A stretch of 41,877 nt of DNA from Eubacteriaceae bacterium (GCA_902362435.1 CABIWW010000017.1:1-41877), one strand, 5' to 3'; positions 1 to 8,603 are shown, counted from the stretch's first letter. The notes: a model not told the origin generated them from the letters alone. Translations and numbers: made by a program.

Positions 1-112
1 AAAACAACAGAGCATACCTTTTTGAGATATACTCTGTCTTGTTGTTTTAAGAAACGCCCGGTCCAATGTCGCTTAACTTAATGACATTGCGTACCGCTGA
101 CGGTCTTTTTTA
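1..112 (+). ncRNA. structured element ending in a terminator
   Basis: Seen directly: bases 1-9 (AAAACAACA) pair perfectly with 40-48. CAATGTC at 64-70 pairs with GACATTG at 83-89. ACCG at 93-96 pairs with CGGT at 101-104 around CTGA and is followed by a T-run, as in an intrinsic terminator. The run of hairpins ending in a terminator looks like the 3' part of a small RNA or the end of a mobile element whose body lies left of the window. I recognise no Rfam family with confidence. It may be only the 3' end of an upstream transcript. Confidence 0.35.
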
Positions 113-378
113 TTTTACCATACAGAGATCCTGCGTCGAAACATATATTTTGAAACCTGCGATTATTTCCCACATTTTATGTCATTATGTCTGCACTTTG
201 CGCCGGTTGAAGCAGAGATAAAAACCCATAAAGATCACTGATGCTCCATGCATGCTGCCGGAAAAAATCCACTGCATTATAATGTAGAAAAAAAGGTTGA
301 AATATCTGATCCTGACATTAATGTTTAATGCTGTAATAATGCCCGGACAAAAATATTTACTTAGTGATCAAAAGACTT

Positions 379-407
379 TTGACTTTTACTACGCGCTGTG
401 GTATACT
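379..407 (+). promoter_or_regulatory. sigma-A promoter of the tRNA-Glu gene
   Basis: The -35 box TTGACT (379-384) and -10 box TATACT (402-407) are separated by 17 bases. The predicted start lies about 15 bases before the mature tRNA end. This near-consensus pair fits a strongly expressed stable RNA gene. Confidence 0.85.
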
Positions 408-427
408 TTCATTCGTAAATCAAATAT

Positions 428-502
428 GCTCTCTTGGTCAAGTGGTCAAGACGTCGCCCTCTCACGGCGGAATCAGGGGTTCGACTCCCCTAGGGAGTAC
501 CA
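428..502 (+). tRNA. tRNA-Glu (anticodon CTC)
   Basis: A full cloverleaf can be folded. Acceptor 428-434 (GCTCTCT) pairs with 492-498 through two G-U pairs. The anticodon stem is 454-458 with 466-470, and the loop 459-465 is CTCTCAC with anticodon CTC at 461-463. The T arm AGGGG-TTCGACT-CCCCT is intact and the CCA end is encoded at 500-502. The anticodon reads GAG (Glu). The gene stands alone, with its own promoter and terminator, rather than in an rRNA or tRNA cluster. Confidence 0.95.
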
Positions 503-506
503 AAAT

Positions 507-540
507 AAAAATCTCAGTGGCTTTTGCTTCTGAGATTTTT
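507..540 (+). terminator. intrinsic terminator of the tRNA-Glu gene
   Basis: An 11-bp perfect stem (507-517 with 530-540) encloses a 12-base loop, and the 3' arm ends in TTTTT. It begins five bases after the encoded CCA. Confidence 0.88.
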
Positions 541-961
541 ATATTCATCCATTATGCACTTGAATTTTTAGCGCTGCGCTTTTTCCAAAATGCGAAATGT
601 ATAAAAATCATCTCAAAACAGGGGTTTCCGTAACAGTTCATTGTACTTTTTTGATCTGATTTCTACTGCTTTCGTAAATGGATTTCAATCCTACTCTGCT
701 GACCTTGCAAAGCGCTGCTGTCAAGCTGTGATATTCAGTTTTTTAATGTTTTTATGCATATTTATGCACTCATCGCTTGTTTTATACATGTATATGTATA
801 TTCAATTTTTTTAGATCGCGACTGTTACGAAATCCCTTGAAACAGCATGAATTTTATACATTTGCCATTTTTTCTATTTTCGTTCTCTGTGATGCGCCCT
901 TTCCGAGCTCTTTTTCAGCTTTTGAGATTCCCTTGAGCGCTCTTTTTAGGACCCCGAAAGA
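541..961. other. AT-rich spacer, nothing recognised
   Basis: About 420 bases between the tRNA terminator and the promoter of the DMT transporter. The short open frames here lack ribosome sites and conserved content. I find no repeats or strong hairpins. Confidence 0.5.
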
Positions 962-991
962 TTGCCTTTTACATATACATTATTATATAAT
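962..991 (+). promoter_or_regulatory. probable promoter of the EamA transporter gene
   Basis: TTGCCT (962-967) and a perfect TATAAT (986-991) are 18 bases apart. This predicts a leader of about 95 bases before the ATG at 1092. Confidence 0.65.
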
Positions 992-1091
992 CATTACATG
1001 CTAAATTCTATTTCTTTGCAACCGGTTTTGGCCACAAGAACGCGAACCCGGGATGCAACCATAAATAGACCATCTGAAGGAGACGACATTT

Positions 1092-1994
1092 ATGAACACA
1101 CAACGCAAAGCTGATATGATGCTGGTCCTGGTGACCTTGTGCTGGGGAGTATCATATTTTTTTATGAATATATGTCTGCGGGAGCTGGGACCTTTCACGA
1201 TCAACATGTTCAGGTTCTGCGGTGCATTTGTGATCGCTGCAGCGGTCTCATTTCCAAAGCTCCGCACAGTCAACAGGACTACGCTTAAATATTCGATGAT
1301 CATTTCGATTGCTCTTGTGTTTGTTTACACCGGAGTTACTTTCGGTGTAAAATACACGAGTCTTTCAAATTCAGGTTTTCTTAGTTCTCTCACTGTGGTA
1401 TTCACACCTGTGCTTGCATTTTTTATAAAAAAGCAGAAGCCTGACAAAAAGCTTGCGATCGTAGTCCTCATGTGTCTTATCGGCGTCGCTCTCATGACTC
1501 TTAACGAGCGGTTCCAGATGGCGCCGGGCGATATATTCTGTCTCATGTGTGCAGTCTCCTATGCGGCCGATCTGCTCATCACGGAATCCGCCGTTTCAAA
1601 AGAGGAAGTAAATGCTTTTCAGCTGGGTATTTTCCAGCTAGGGTTCACGGGTGTTATCATGCTTATACTGGCGCTGCTGTTTGAAGAGCCTCACCTTCCG
1701 GCTTCGGCTCCGGTGTGGGGTGCGATCAGTTTCCTGGCGATCTTCTGTACGGGAGTTGCATTCATCGTTCAAGCGATCGCTCAGCAGCATACGACGGCAT
1801 CTCACGTCGGTGTGATTTTTGCGCTTGAGCCGGTATTTGCAGCGATAGTAGCATTCGTGTTCGCAAGGGAAAGGCTCCTGCCGCGTGCATATATCGGTGC
1901 AGCTATGATGCTTATCGGGGTGTTTGCGATGGAACTCGACCTGAAAAACATAACAGCCGCTGTCAAAGGCAAGCTGTGCCGTAACAGCGACTGA
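1092..1994 (+). CDS. EamA/DMT-family transporter
   Basis: A 300-residue integral membrane protein with two repeated halves of about five hydrophobic segments each (roughly residues 5-140 and 150-285), the layout of the EamA drug/metabolite transporter family. The start MNTQRKADMMLVLVTLCWG runs straight into the first membrane segment, with the family's typical W-G pair. Family members export amino acids, nucleobases or other small metabolites, and the substrate cannot be read from sequence. The ATG is supported by AAGGAGA eight bases upstream. The gene appears monocistronic: it has its own promoter and a strong terminator follows at once. The product acts in the cytoplasmic membrane. Confidence 0.88.
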   Translation: MNTQRKADMMLVLVTLCWGVSYFFMNICLRELGPFTINMFRFCGAFVIAAAVSFPKLRTVNRTTLKYSMIISIALVFVYTGVTFGVKYTSLSNSGFLSSLTVVFTPVLAFFIKKQKPDKKLAIVVLMCLIGVALMTLNERFQMAPGDIFCLMCAVSYAADLLITESAVSKEEVNAFQLGIFQLGFTGVIMLILALLFEEPHLPASAPVWGAISFLAIFCTGVAFIVQAIAQQHTTASHVGVIFALEPVFAAIVAFVFARERLLPRAYIGAAMMLIGVFAMELDLKNITAAVKGKLCRNSD

Positions 1995-2025
1995 TAAACG
2001 ATCTGTATATCGTACTAATAAACTC

Positions 2026-2065
2026 AGCCGCAGGCCCCGCTTCAGCTGAAATCCTGCGGCTTTTT
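2026..2065 (+). terminator. intrinsic terminator after the EamA gene
   Basis: AGCCGCAGG (2026-2034) pairs perfectly with CCTGCGGCT (2053-2061), followed by TTTTATATTT. It isolates the transporter from the downstream operon. Confidence 0.88.
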
Positions 2066-2133
2066 ATATTTGGAAAACTTATCCAAAACATTGATTTCTA
2101 TACATTGATACAGTGTCTTAAATGCGACTATCG

Positions 2134-2164
2134 CTGACCATACACCATGCACCTATGCTATAAT
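2134..2164 (+). promoter_or_regulatory. extended -10 promoter of the EFR1-lysE operon
   Basis: TGC directly precedes TATAAT at 2159-2164, giving an extended -10 box. Only a poor -35 (CTGACC at 2134) is present, as is common for extended -10 promoters. The predicted start near 2171 leaves a leader of about 115 bases. Confidence 0.6.
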
Positions 2165-2170
2165 AAATGA

Positions 2171-2285
2171 AACACCGCGGGGGGTATAACCTGATGTCGC
2201 TACGCTGACAAACAGATGAAACCCTTTGGCAAGGATAACCTTTATGTCGGCCTTCGACCGACATATATATGAAAGGAGTTTTCTT
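2171..2285 (+). other. hairpin-rich 5' leader of the EFR1 gene
   Basis: The predicted leader holds several local hairpins: TGTC(GC)...(GC)TGACA near 2193-2208, AAGG-ATAA-CCTT near 2232-2243, and a strong ATGTCGG/CCGACAT stem near 2243-2263 that ends just before the ribosome site AAAGGAG. The density of pairing is more than an ordinary leader needs. I could not match it to a known riboswitch consensus and see no terminator, so any control would be at translation. Confidence 0.35.
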
Positions 2286-3116
2286 ATGAAGATATCAAAA
2301 GTTGCAGCTGTATATATAAGTCCCACGGGAAATGTCAGAAAAACTGTATGCGCAATGGCTGAAGCGATCGCACAAAAGCTCGATGTCCCGATGAGTGAAG
2401 ATGATTTCACGCTTCCCGCAGCGCACCGGGAGACGAGGCACTTTGCATCTGATGAGCTGGTCGTATTCGGCACTCCGGTCTACGCAGGACGCATACCGAA
2501 TAAATTCCTGCCGTTCGTCCAGGAGCTTTTCAAGGCTGACGGCGCGCTCGCGATACCGGTGGTATGTTTCGGCAACCGCAGCTATGACAACGCGCTGATC
2601 GAGCTGCGCAACGAACTGGAAAACAACGGTTTCCACACTATCGCAGGCGCAGGTGTCGTATGCGAACACGCATTTTCCGATAAGCTCGCACCCGGGCGCC
2701 CGGATGCTGCCGACATCGCCGATATCCGCGCCTTTGCATGTAAAGCTGCCGAAAAAGCACTTGCAATAACCCCTGACAGCATACCTGCACCAGTCGCAGT
2801 GAACGGTGAAGAACCCGTGACCCGCTACTACACACCGCTTGGCACCGACGGCAAGCCCGCAGTTTTCCTCAGGGCAAAGCCCAAAACAAAAGAAGAGCTC
2901 TGCAATGGCTGCGGTATATGTGCAGACGTATGTCCAATGGGATCGATCTCGCACGAAGACCCGAAGCTCGTCACCGGCATCTGCGTGAAATGCCAGGCCT
3001 GCATCAAACAGTGCCCTGCACACGCGAAATACTTCGACGATCCAGCATTCCTCTCTCACGTTGAAATGCTGAAGGAAAACTACACGAGACACGCAGACTC
3101 AGACTTTTTCATATAA
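2286..3116 (+). CDS. EFR1-type flavodoxin/ferredoxin protein
   Basis: A 276-residue protein joining an N-terminal flavodoxin-like domain (about 1-165, FMN phosphate loop SPTGN at 12-16) to a C-terminal bacterial-type 2[4Fe-4S] ferredoxin domain. The cluster cysteines are C206, C209, C212, C216 and C233, C236, C239, C243, followed by CPMG and CPAHA. This layout matches the EFR1 family of clostridial redox proteins. They are presumed to shuttle electrons in the cytoplasm; the partner is unknown. I chose ATG 2286, preceded by AAAGGAG, over an in-frame ATG at 2226 that would add 20 unrelated residues and lacks a ribosome site. The lysE-type gene follows after 50 bases and is probably co-transcribed. 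Confidence 0.88.
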   Translation: MKISKVAAVYISPTGNVRKTVCAMAEAIAQKLDVPMSEDDFTLPAAHRETRHFASDELVVFGTPVYAGRIPNKFLPFVQELFKADGALAIPVVCFGNRSYDNALIELRNELENNGFHTIAGAGVVCEHAFSDKLAPGRPDAADIADIRAFACKAAEKALAITPDSIPAPVAVNGEEPVTRYYTPLGTDGKPAVFLRAKPKTKEELCNGCGICADVCPMGSISHEDPKLVTGICVKCQACIKQCPAHAKYFDDPAFLSHVEMLKENYTRHADSDFFI

Positions 3117-3166
3117 ACCACATAAGCTGACCAAGACAACATCAACGACTTTCAAGGAGACACGAC

Positions 3167-3754
3167 ATGCCCGGATATGTATTACTCAACTTTTTCATAT
3201 ACGCAGTTATAAACGCATTCACGCCCGGCCCGGGAAACATACTGGCGCTCAACACCGTCACGAACTACGGCTGGAAAAAAGGCATGCCGCTTTTCCTCGG
3301 CATATTCACCGGCTACTACGCAGTCCAGACGATATGCTGCATACTCGTTTTCGGCATGGGATCGATCATCCCGAAAGCGCTCATGGTGATCAAATACATC
3401 GGTGCAGTCTACATACTGTGGCTCGCCTTCCACATCGCGATAAGCAAACCTGACGCAGATGAAAAAGGAGCCTCTGCTTCGTTTGCAAAAGGCTTCCTTC
3501 TTCAATTCGTCAATGTAAAGATATATCTGTTCGGCATCACTGCGCTTACGGGTTACGTCACGGGTTACAGCACGTCGTTCTGGGTGCTGTTCGGCTTCGA
3601 GATGTTCATCGCCACTATCGGCTCTGTCGCTACAGCCACGTGGGTAGCTGCAGGGATGTTTATCCAGAAATTCTATTTAAAGCATTTCAGGGCGATCAAC
3701 ATCATACTTGCACTGACTCTGCTCGAGTGCGTGTGGAGTATCCTGAGGACATGA
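3167..3754 (+). CDS. LysE/RhtB-family amino-acid exporter
   Basis: A 195-residue membrane protein with about six hydrophobic segments. It carries the family signature TPGPGN at 19-24, followed by a GWKKG turn and a conserved glycine-rich second segment. LysE/RhtB proteins export amino acids or related metabolites using the proton gradient; the substrate here cannot be assigned. The ATG at 3167 has AAGGAGA eight bases upstream. It lies 50 bases after the EFR1 gene with no terminator between, so the two probably form an operon. The next gene is convergent, with only about 50 bases between the stops. Confidence 0.87.
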   Translation: MPGYVLLNFFIYAVINAFTPGPGNILALNTVTNYGWKKGMPLFLGIFTGYYAVQTICCILVFGMGSIIPKALMVIKYIGAVYILWLAFHIAISKPDADEKGASASFAKGFLLQFVNVKIYLFGITALTGYVTGYSTSFWVLFGFEMFIATIGSVATATWVAAGMFIQKFYLKHFRAINIILALTLLECVWSILRT

Positions 3755-3806
3755 TCTGAATACCTGAGACTGTTCCCGACCCGAAGCTTTTGCTGCGCTC
3801 TCCGGA

Positions 3807-6245
3807 TCAGTTCACATCTGTTCTGCTGAGTATCGCTGCCGGCGTCTTTCTCATCGTTCTCATCACCGGCAGCAGCCCGAACAGCAGATTTATACCGTAT
3901 ATCAGCGCAAGGCATATGACTGATGTCGTTCCCGTTACCAGAAAAGAATCGCTGAAATACGAGATCTTCGAGATCTTGTACATGCAGAATGTCATCAGCG
4001 CAAATCCCGGCATACCGGCGATCGTAGTGATGGCGAATATCTCTCCCATAAACATCCGGTATATATCACCCTTCTTGACGCCGATCGCCCTGTACACGCC
4101 TACTTCCTTTACGCGTGACAGGAACGAAGCTCTTATTATAAGATAGATCTCGATTATAGAGATTACCAGTATCACACCGGCCATCACCAGCGTGGAAAGC
4201 ATCGATGACCACATCTTGCTCATATACTGCTGCCTGCTGTCCTCATAGGTGTCCTTAACGTTTACCTTTTCAGCTCTCAGCTTTTCGAGCGAGGCTTCCT
4301 TGTCGACAGGGCACAGCGTCACATTTTCCTTGCTTCTTATCAGATCATACTTGACAGTATTGTTATTCACGAGCATAAAATCGCTGTCATTCTTATCTTT
4401 GAAGTAGCCGGTCACCTTCAGTTTTGTCCCGTTGACCTTCTGTGATATCTCTTTGTTCAGCGGCATGTTTTCCTTGTTCTTTTCGTTTACGATGACTTCA
4501 TAGTCGTTTACAGGCCAGCTTCCCTTAGTCAGCGTGACATCTGACGATTTGAGGCTGTAGTCTATCAGTCCGCTGCCGCCGGCATCTACGCTATTGTCGA
4601 CCGGTTCGCCATCTTCTGCAGACCCTGTATTGGCCAGGAGGTTGATGAAAACATCACGACTCGCATATATGCACGGATTTTTCATATCGCTGACGCCGAC
4701 TATCACGAAGTCCGGCATGTTGTTCACCGGCACCACACCGTCTATGAAGTTCTTTGGTGTTCCGTAGCCTGCAGATTTGCTCATCTGATCGTCTATGACA
4801 CTGTCAAGCACCATCTTGTCGATAACGATCTCATTGCTCTGCTCCGGCAGCCTTCCCGCTATCAGATCTGACTCATCCAGTCTGCCTGCATCCGAAAGCG
4901 AACCCTCGAATCGCGCAGATCCGTAACGGGTCTGAAAATAGCTGCTGTACGGCATTTTCATGACGATCCTGGAATCGCCCGGCATCACATAGCTGAACGA
5001 CTCGTCATTTTCGTATTTCTGGTAAGTCTGCACCTCCGTCTTCTTGCTCACCAGCGTCAGGTAGGCTTTGTCTTCTTTTACAAATTCATCGTCGGTGACA
5101 TTCATGACTCCCGCAATATTCGACACTGCATACGTCATGAACATCGCCGATATCAGGAAGCCGACCATCAGGATCTTTTTCAGCACATTGTAGTTCGCAA
5201 CGGTCTTGAAGCCTTTGCGGAACATGCTGACAGGATTTATTATCGACTTGTATTTGCGTACGCCGTCTGTTTCGAGGCGACTCAGATCAAAGCTGTTCGC
5301 AGCCTGCTCCTCTTTAGTCAGGTGTCTGTAGTGATCGTCCACAAACTCCAGACTGGAATTGTCGTCTATGATCTCTATCCTGTCTTCTGCAGACTTTGTC
5401 CTGATGTAGATGTTCCTGTTCTTTATCACGATATCCAGGCCGATGCTGCTGTTGTCGTCATTGTAAAGATCTATGCTGTACTGCGATGAGTTTATTCGCT
5501 TGTGATCCTTTATGTCTTTCAGATATATTTTGTTTTCTATGCGATAATCCAGTCCTTCGGAATTCAGATTTTCCTCGTCGGAAACCACCCGCCCGTCCAG
5601 CAGCCTTATTATCCTGGACGCATAGAACTTAGCCAGAGACTCCTCGTGTGTCACGAGTATAACTAGCTTTTCCTGTGATATCGATTTTATTATATTCATT
5701 ACTTCGAGTGTGTTCTTGCTGTCGAGGTTTCCCGTAGGCTCATCAGCTATGACAATAGCCGGATTTTTTACTATGGCTCTGGCGATCCCGACTCTCTGGC
5801 GCTCACCGCCGGAAAGCATGTCGGCATAACGGTTCCTGTATCTGTACATCCCGACCTTTTCCAGCACGTAGTTGACCTTTTCCTCGATCTCCTTCTTGTC
5901 TTTGACACCTGCCATCCTGAGCGCAACAGCGACGTTTTCGAACACAGTCATATTTTCAACCAGGTTGTAGTTCTGGAATATATAGCCTATGTTGAGATTC
6001 CTTATCTTGTCTATTCTCCCGGATGAGCGCCGCGTTATACGCTGTCCGTTGACGAACACTTTGCCGCTGTTGACCTTGTCGAGTCCGCCTATCACATTGA
6101 GCAGCGTGGTCTTCCCGCATCCGCTCGGTCCGAGCAGCGCTACAAGGCCTGTGCTCCCCATTTCAAGAGAGGTTTCGTTTATGACATGTATCTCGTTTTT
6201 TCTGTTTTTGTTAAAATATTTGTTTACATTTTCAAGCCTCAGCAT
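3807..6245 (-). CDS. ABC transporter, ATPase-permease fusion (second gene)
   Basis: An 812-residue fusion. The N-terminal ATPase (about 1-220) has Walker A GPSGCGKTT at 39-47, signature LSGGERQ at 144-150 and Walker B with DEPTGNLDS at 163-176. After a linker there is one membrane segment (about 358-380), a large extracytoplasmic domain, and a C-terminal FtsX-like block with three segments. This is the MacB/LolCDE-like (type VII) class, which drives mechanical work or export of peptides and lipophilic compounds rather than import. ATG 6245 is chosen over GTG 6251 because GGAGGAG sits at ideal distance from it. It starts two bases after the stop of the preceding ATPase-permease gene, so translation is coupled and the pair may form a heterodimer. 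Confidence 0.88.
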   Translation of the reverse strand: MLRLENVNKYFNKNRKNEIHVINETSLEMGSTGLVALLGPSGCGKTTLLNVIGGLDKVNSGKVFVNGQRITRRSSGRIDKIRNLNIGYIFQNYNLVENMTVFENVAVALRMAGVKDKKEIEEKVNYVLEKVGMYRYRNRYADMLSGGERQRVGIARAIVKNPAIVIADEPTGNLDSKNTLEVMNIIKSISQEKLVILVTHEESLAKFYASRIIRLLDGRVVSDEENLNSEGLDYRIENKIYLKDIKDHKRINSSQYSIDLYNDDNSSIGLDIVIKNRNIYIRTKSAEDRIEIIDDNSSLEFVDDHYRHLTKEEQAANSFDLSRLETDGVRKYKSIINPVSMFRKGFKTVANYNVLKKILMVGFLISAMFMTYAVSNIAGVMNVTDDEFVKEDKAYLTLVSKKTEVQTYQKYENDESFSYVMPGDSRIVMKMPYSSYFQTRYGSARFEGSLSDAGRLDESDLIAGRLPEQSNEIVIDKMVLDSVIDDQMSKSAGYGTPKNFIDGVVPVNNMPDFVIVGVSDMKNPCIYASRDVFINLLANTGSAEDGEPVDNSVDAGGSGLIDYSLKSSDVTLTKGSWPVNDYEVIVNEKNKENMPLNKEISQKVNGTKLKVTGYFKDKNDSDFMLVNNNTVKYDLIRSKENVTLCPVDKEASLEKLRAEKVNVKDTYEDSRQQYMSKMWSSMLSTLVMAGVILVISIIEIYLIIRASFLSRVKEVGVYRAIGVKKGDIYRMFMGEIFAITTIAGMPGFALMTFCMYKISKISYFSDSFLVTGTTSVICLALIYGINLLFGLLPVMRTMRKTPAAILSRTDVN

Positions 6246-6247
6246 GA

Positions 6248-8497
6248 TCACTCCTCCTCCCTGAACGTTCCCATGGCAGTCTTCCTGAACAGGCTCCTTG
6301 CGAATTTGCCTGAAATGAGATATGCCATGAACATGAGTATCGCGTAGAGGATCACATAATCACGCACCGTCATGTATTCGATGAGGTTCCTGATGTACTC
6401 CACATCGATCACGCCGTAATGCACCATGAATGCACATCCTATAAAGATGAAATATGCGATGTTCACTGTCAGCAGCATTTCCACATCCAGGATCCTCCTG
6501 ATATGCTTTTTCGCCATTCCGAGCATCCTGAGTATACTGAAATATGTCGAGCGCGATTTGAGGATCAGCCTTATCACGAAATATGCGATGAAAAACAGTG
6601 CCATTGTCATGACAACGGCCATCGGAGTCGCGATCATCGATGTTATGTCTGAAAACATGTTTATCAGCGTGTCTTTGAGCGGGAGCGTCGTATATCCCAT
6701 CGCCCTGAGCTTTTCAAGCGTCGCATCGATTTCCTTCACATTCTTCACGTATACGCTCGTCTGGAAATTGCCTTTTCCGAACAGATTGTCATAATCTGCC
6801 TGGCTGACATATATCGTCCCGTTGTTTGCATCGTAGTCAGACACGCCGGTCACCTTCTCGAACGTTTTCTTGCTGTACGTGTTTGAAACCTGCAGGTCTA
6901 AAGATTGAGAATAAAAAATGTTCTTCACTGTAACACTTATCGTCTTGCCCTTTGAATTCCCCTCAGCATCTGCAGTATCATAGAATGTGTTCATATCTTC
7001 CGATACGATCGCCTTCCCCTGTGGCACATTGCTGTTCGGTACAAGTCTGTACAACGGGCTCCCCTCCTGGTGCTGCTGCTCTTTACCGTTTATAAGGACC
7101 TTTACTGTACTGATGGTCCTGTATGAATCCTTCAGCAGACTGTTCATCATTTGGTCGCTCATGTAAAGATCGCCGCTGCTGTAATAAAACCCGCCGTCCT
7201 GCGCTTTATACGCCAGTCCTGTCACAGTGACATCGATCGTCTTGTCTTCTTCAAGAGTGATCCTGAAAGTTTTGCCCAGTATATCATCTTCCACAGTTGA
7301 CGGATCTATCCCCTCCTCGTAAGCCTCAAGTATGACTTCGTTCTCTGCCTCCGGCATCACGCCCGCCGCGAGTGTTCCCTGAAATTCGCTGATCGGCCTC
7401 GGATATCCGGCATATGCGAGGTCTCCCTGCTCGATATAAACCGGATCGTCGAGCATGATGTCTGCCTGTACTACTGATTTGATATTCGCAGTATCCGCGA
7501 TAGCCGCAAGGTCTTCTGCTGTGAAAGCTGACCCATCCTCTTTCTTCAGCACCACCCTGTCTTCGCTGTAATTCCGGAAATAGTCGTTGAAGCCGAGCTT
7601 GTCCTGCTCCGCCTTCTGATTTTTGAGAGTAGTGTACTGCGAAGCGACAGCCGTTACCAGAAATACGAACACGAGCAGGAGCAGCAGGAACTTAGGCAGT
7701 ATGTTGAAGGTGTTCCTGACCCCCAGCCTCACCCTGCTGCCGACAGTGATGTTTCTGCCTTCATGCCTGTTTTCGGAAAGGACTGCAGGCTGATCCATAG
7801 CCTGGTTCTTCATGTCTGCCGGAGTTTCACGGATATCCTCTATCACCTTGCCGTCATGCATCTTTATTTTTCTCGTCGCATATTTTTCGAACTGCTCGAA
7901 GTTGTGTGTCACCACTATGACAAGTTTATCGTGTGCTATATCGCGCAAAAGCTGCACGATACCTTCTGCAGACACGCTGTCGAGATTCCCCGTAGGCTCG
8001 TCGGCAACTATGATGTCTGTATCCTTTGCCAGAGCTCTGGCTATCGCCACTCTCTGGCGCTGTCCTCCGGACAGCTTTGAGACTTTTGTTTTTGCATACT
8101 CCCCGAGCCCTACCTTGCTTATTATATCGGGTACTCTCTGCCTTATCTCGTCTCTTGAATAGCCGTTTATCAGCAGTATCAGTTCTATGTTCTGATACAC
8201 TGTATAGCTGTTCACGAGATTGAAATCCTGAAATATATTGCCTATATATTTCTTTCTGTACTCCTCGAAATCGGATGCGAGATAATGGCTGGTCTCTCTG
8301 CCGTCTATGTACATCTCGCCTTCTTCATATGAATCGAGTCCTGATATCACATTGAGCAGCGTGGATTTGCCGCTGCCGGACTCCCCCGTTATCACAACAA
8401 ATTCGCCGAGATCGAAAGTAAGGCTTACCTTCGTTATCCCGCTCGCGATCATCCCTTTGCTGTAATAGTACTTTGAAACGTTTTTTAGCTGTATCAC
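6248..8497 (-). CDS. ABC transporter, ATPase-permease fusion (first gene)
   Basis: A 749-residue fusion. The ATPase domain (1-220) has Walker A GESGSGKST at 38-46, signature LSGGQRQ at 142-148 and Walker B DIIVADEP at 161-168 with DEPTGNLDS. One membrane segment lies at about 268-286, followed by an extracytoplasmic domain to about 610, then three FtsX-type segments. It starts with GTG at 8497, with GGAGG eight bases upstream. It is the first gene of a two-gene operon and both partners keep intact ATPase motifs. Family relatives in Firmicutes export or sense antimicrobial peptides, lantibiotics or cell-wall precursors, often under a two-component system. No such regulator is adjacent, but an OmpR-type repeat precedes the promoter. 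Confidence 0.88.
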   Translation of the reverse strand: MIQLKNVSKYYYSKGMIASGITKVSLTFDLGEFVVITGESGSGKSTLLNVISGLDSYEEGEMYIDGRETSHYLASDFEEYRKKYIGNIFQDFNLVNSYTVYQNIELILLINGYSRDEIRQRVPDIISKVGLGEYAKTKVSKLSGGQRQRVAIARALAKDTDIIVADEPTGNLDSVSAEGIVQLLRDIAHDKLVIVVTHNFEQFEKYATRKIKMHDGKVIEDIRETPADMKNQAMDQPAVLSENRHEGRNITVGSRVRLGVRNTFNILPKFLLLLLVFVFLVTAVASQYTTLKNQKAEQDKLGFNDYFRNYSEDRVVLKKEDGSAFTAEDLAAIADTANIKSVVQADIMLDDPVYIEQGDLAYAGYPRPISEFQGTLAAGVMPEAENEVILEAYEEGIDPSTVEDDILGKTFRITLEEDKTIDVTVTGLAYKAQDGGFYYSSGDLYMSDQMMNSLLKDSYRTISTVKVLINGKEQQHQEGSPLYRLVPNSNVPQGKAIVSEDMNTFYDTADAEGNSKGKTISVTVKNIFYSQSLDLQVSNTYSKKTFEKVTGVSDYDANNGTIYVSQADYDNLFGKGNFQTSVYVKNVKEIDATLEKLRAMGYTTLPLKDTLINMFSDITSMIATPMAVVMTMALFFIAYFVIRLILKSRSTYFSILRMLGMAKKHIRRILDVEMLLTVNIAYFIFIGCAFMVHYGVIDVEYIRNLIEYMTVRDYVILYAILMFMAYLISGKFARSLFRKTAMGTFREEE

Positions 8498-8520
8498 CGC
8501 AAATACCTCCTTGTTCCTGA

Positions 8521-8526
8521 ATTATA
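8521..8526 (-). promoter_or_regulatory. extended -10 promoter of the ABC fusion operon
   Basis: On the minus strand TGG precedes TATAAT (8521-8526), an extended -10 box. The -35 region is weak (TGGCAA, 17 bases upstream), as expected for a promoter that needs an activator. The GTG start lies about 17 bases below the predicted +1. Confidence 0.6.
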
Positions 8527-8570
8527 CCATACGCATCGTGCCATTGCCATTAATGCGTGTTTCGCATTTG

Positions 8571-8589
8571 ATTAAGAATTCATTAAGAA
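8571..8589 (-). promoter_or_regulatory. 11-bp-spaced direct repeat, OmpR/PhoB-type site
   Basis: The octamer ATTAAGAA occurs at 8571-8578 and 8582-8589, exactly 11 bp apart. On the minus strand this reads TTCTTAAT-gaa-TTCTTAAT, upstream of the ABC operon promoter with its centre near -66. Direct repeats one helical turn apart are the hallmark of tandem OmpR-family response-regulator sites in Firmicutes. The cognate regulator is not in this window. Confidence 0.55.
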
Positions 8590-8603
8590 AGGAGACGAGC
8601 AGC

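Larger units (their letters stand above)
1..427. other. gene-free left end with hairpins
   Basis: I see no supported coding region here. The first 110 bases hold three nested signals described separately as a structured element. From about 115 to 370 the sequence is AT-rich and has no convincing open frame with a ribosome site. The tRNA promoter lies at its right edge. A short open frame of about 78 codons crosses the tRNA and is not credible. Confidence 0.5.

Noticed and set aside
2226..2285. Longer N-terminus of the EFR1 protein from ATG 2226
   Set aside because: The added 20 residues cover a leader hairpin and have no ribosome site; ATG 2286 is directly preceded by AAAGGAG and starts the flavodoxin fold.
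2171..2285. TPP riboswitch before the EFR1 gene
   Set aside because: ACCCTTTGG and GATAACC fragments recall THI-box words, but the CUGAGA and GCCAGCG parts are missing and the order is wrong.
2295..3092. 265-residue open frame on the minus strand opposite the EFR1 gene
   Set aside because: It mirrors the coding phase of a well-supported gene, has no ribosome site and shows no recognisable domain.
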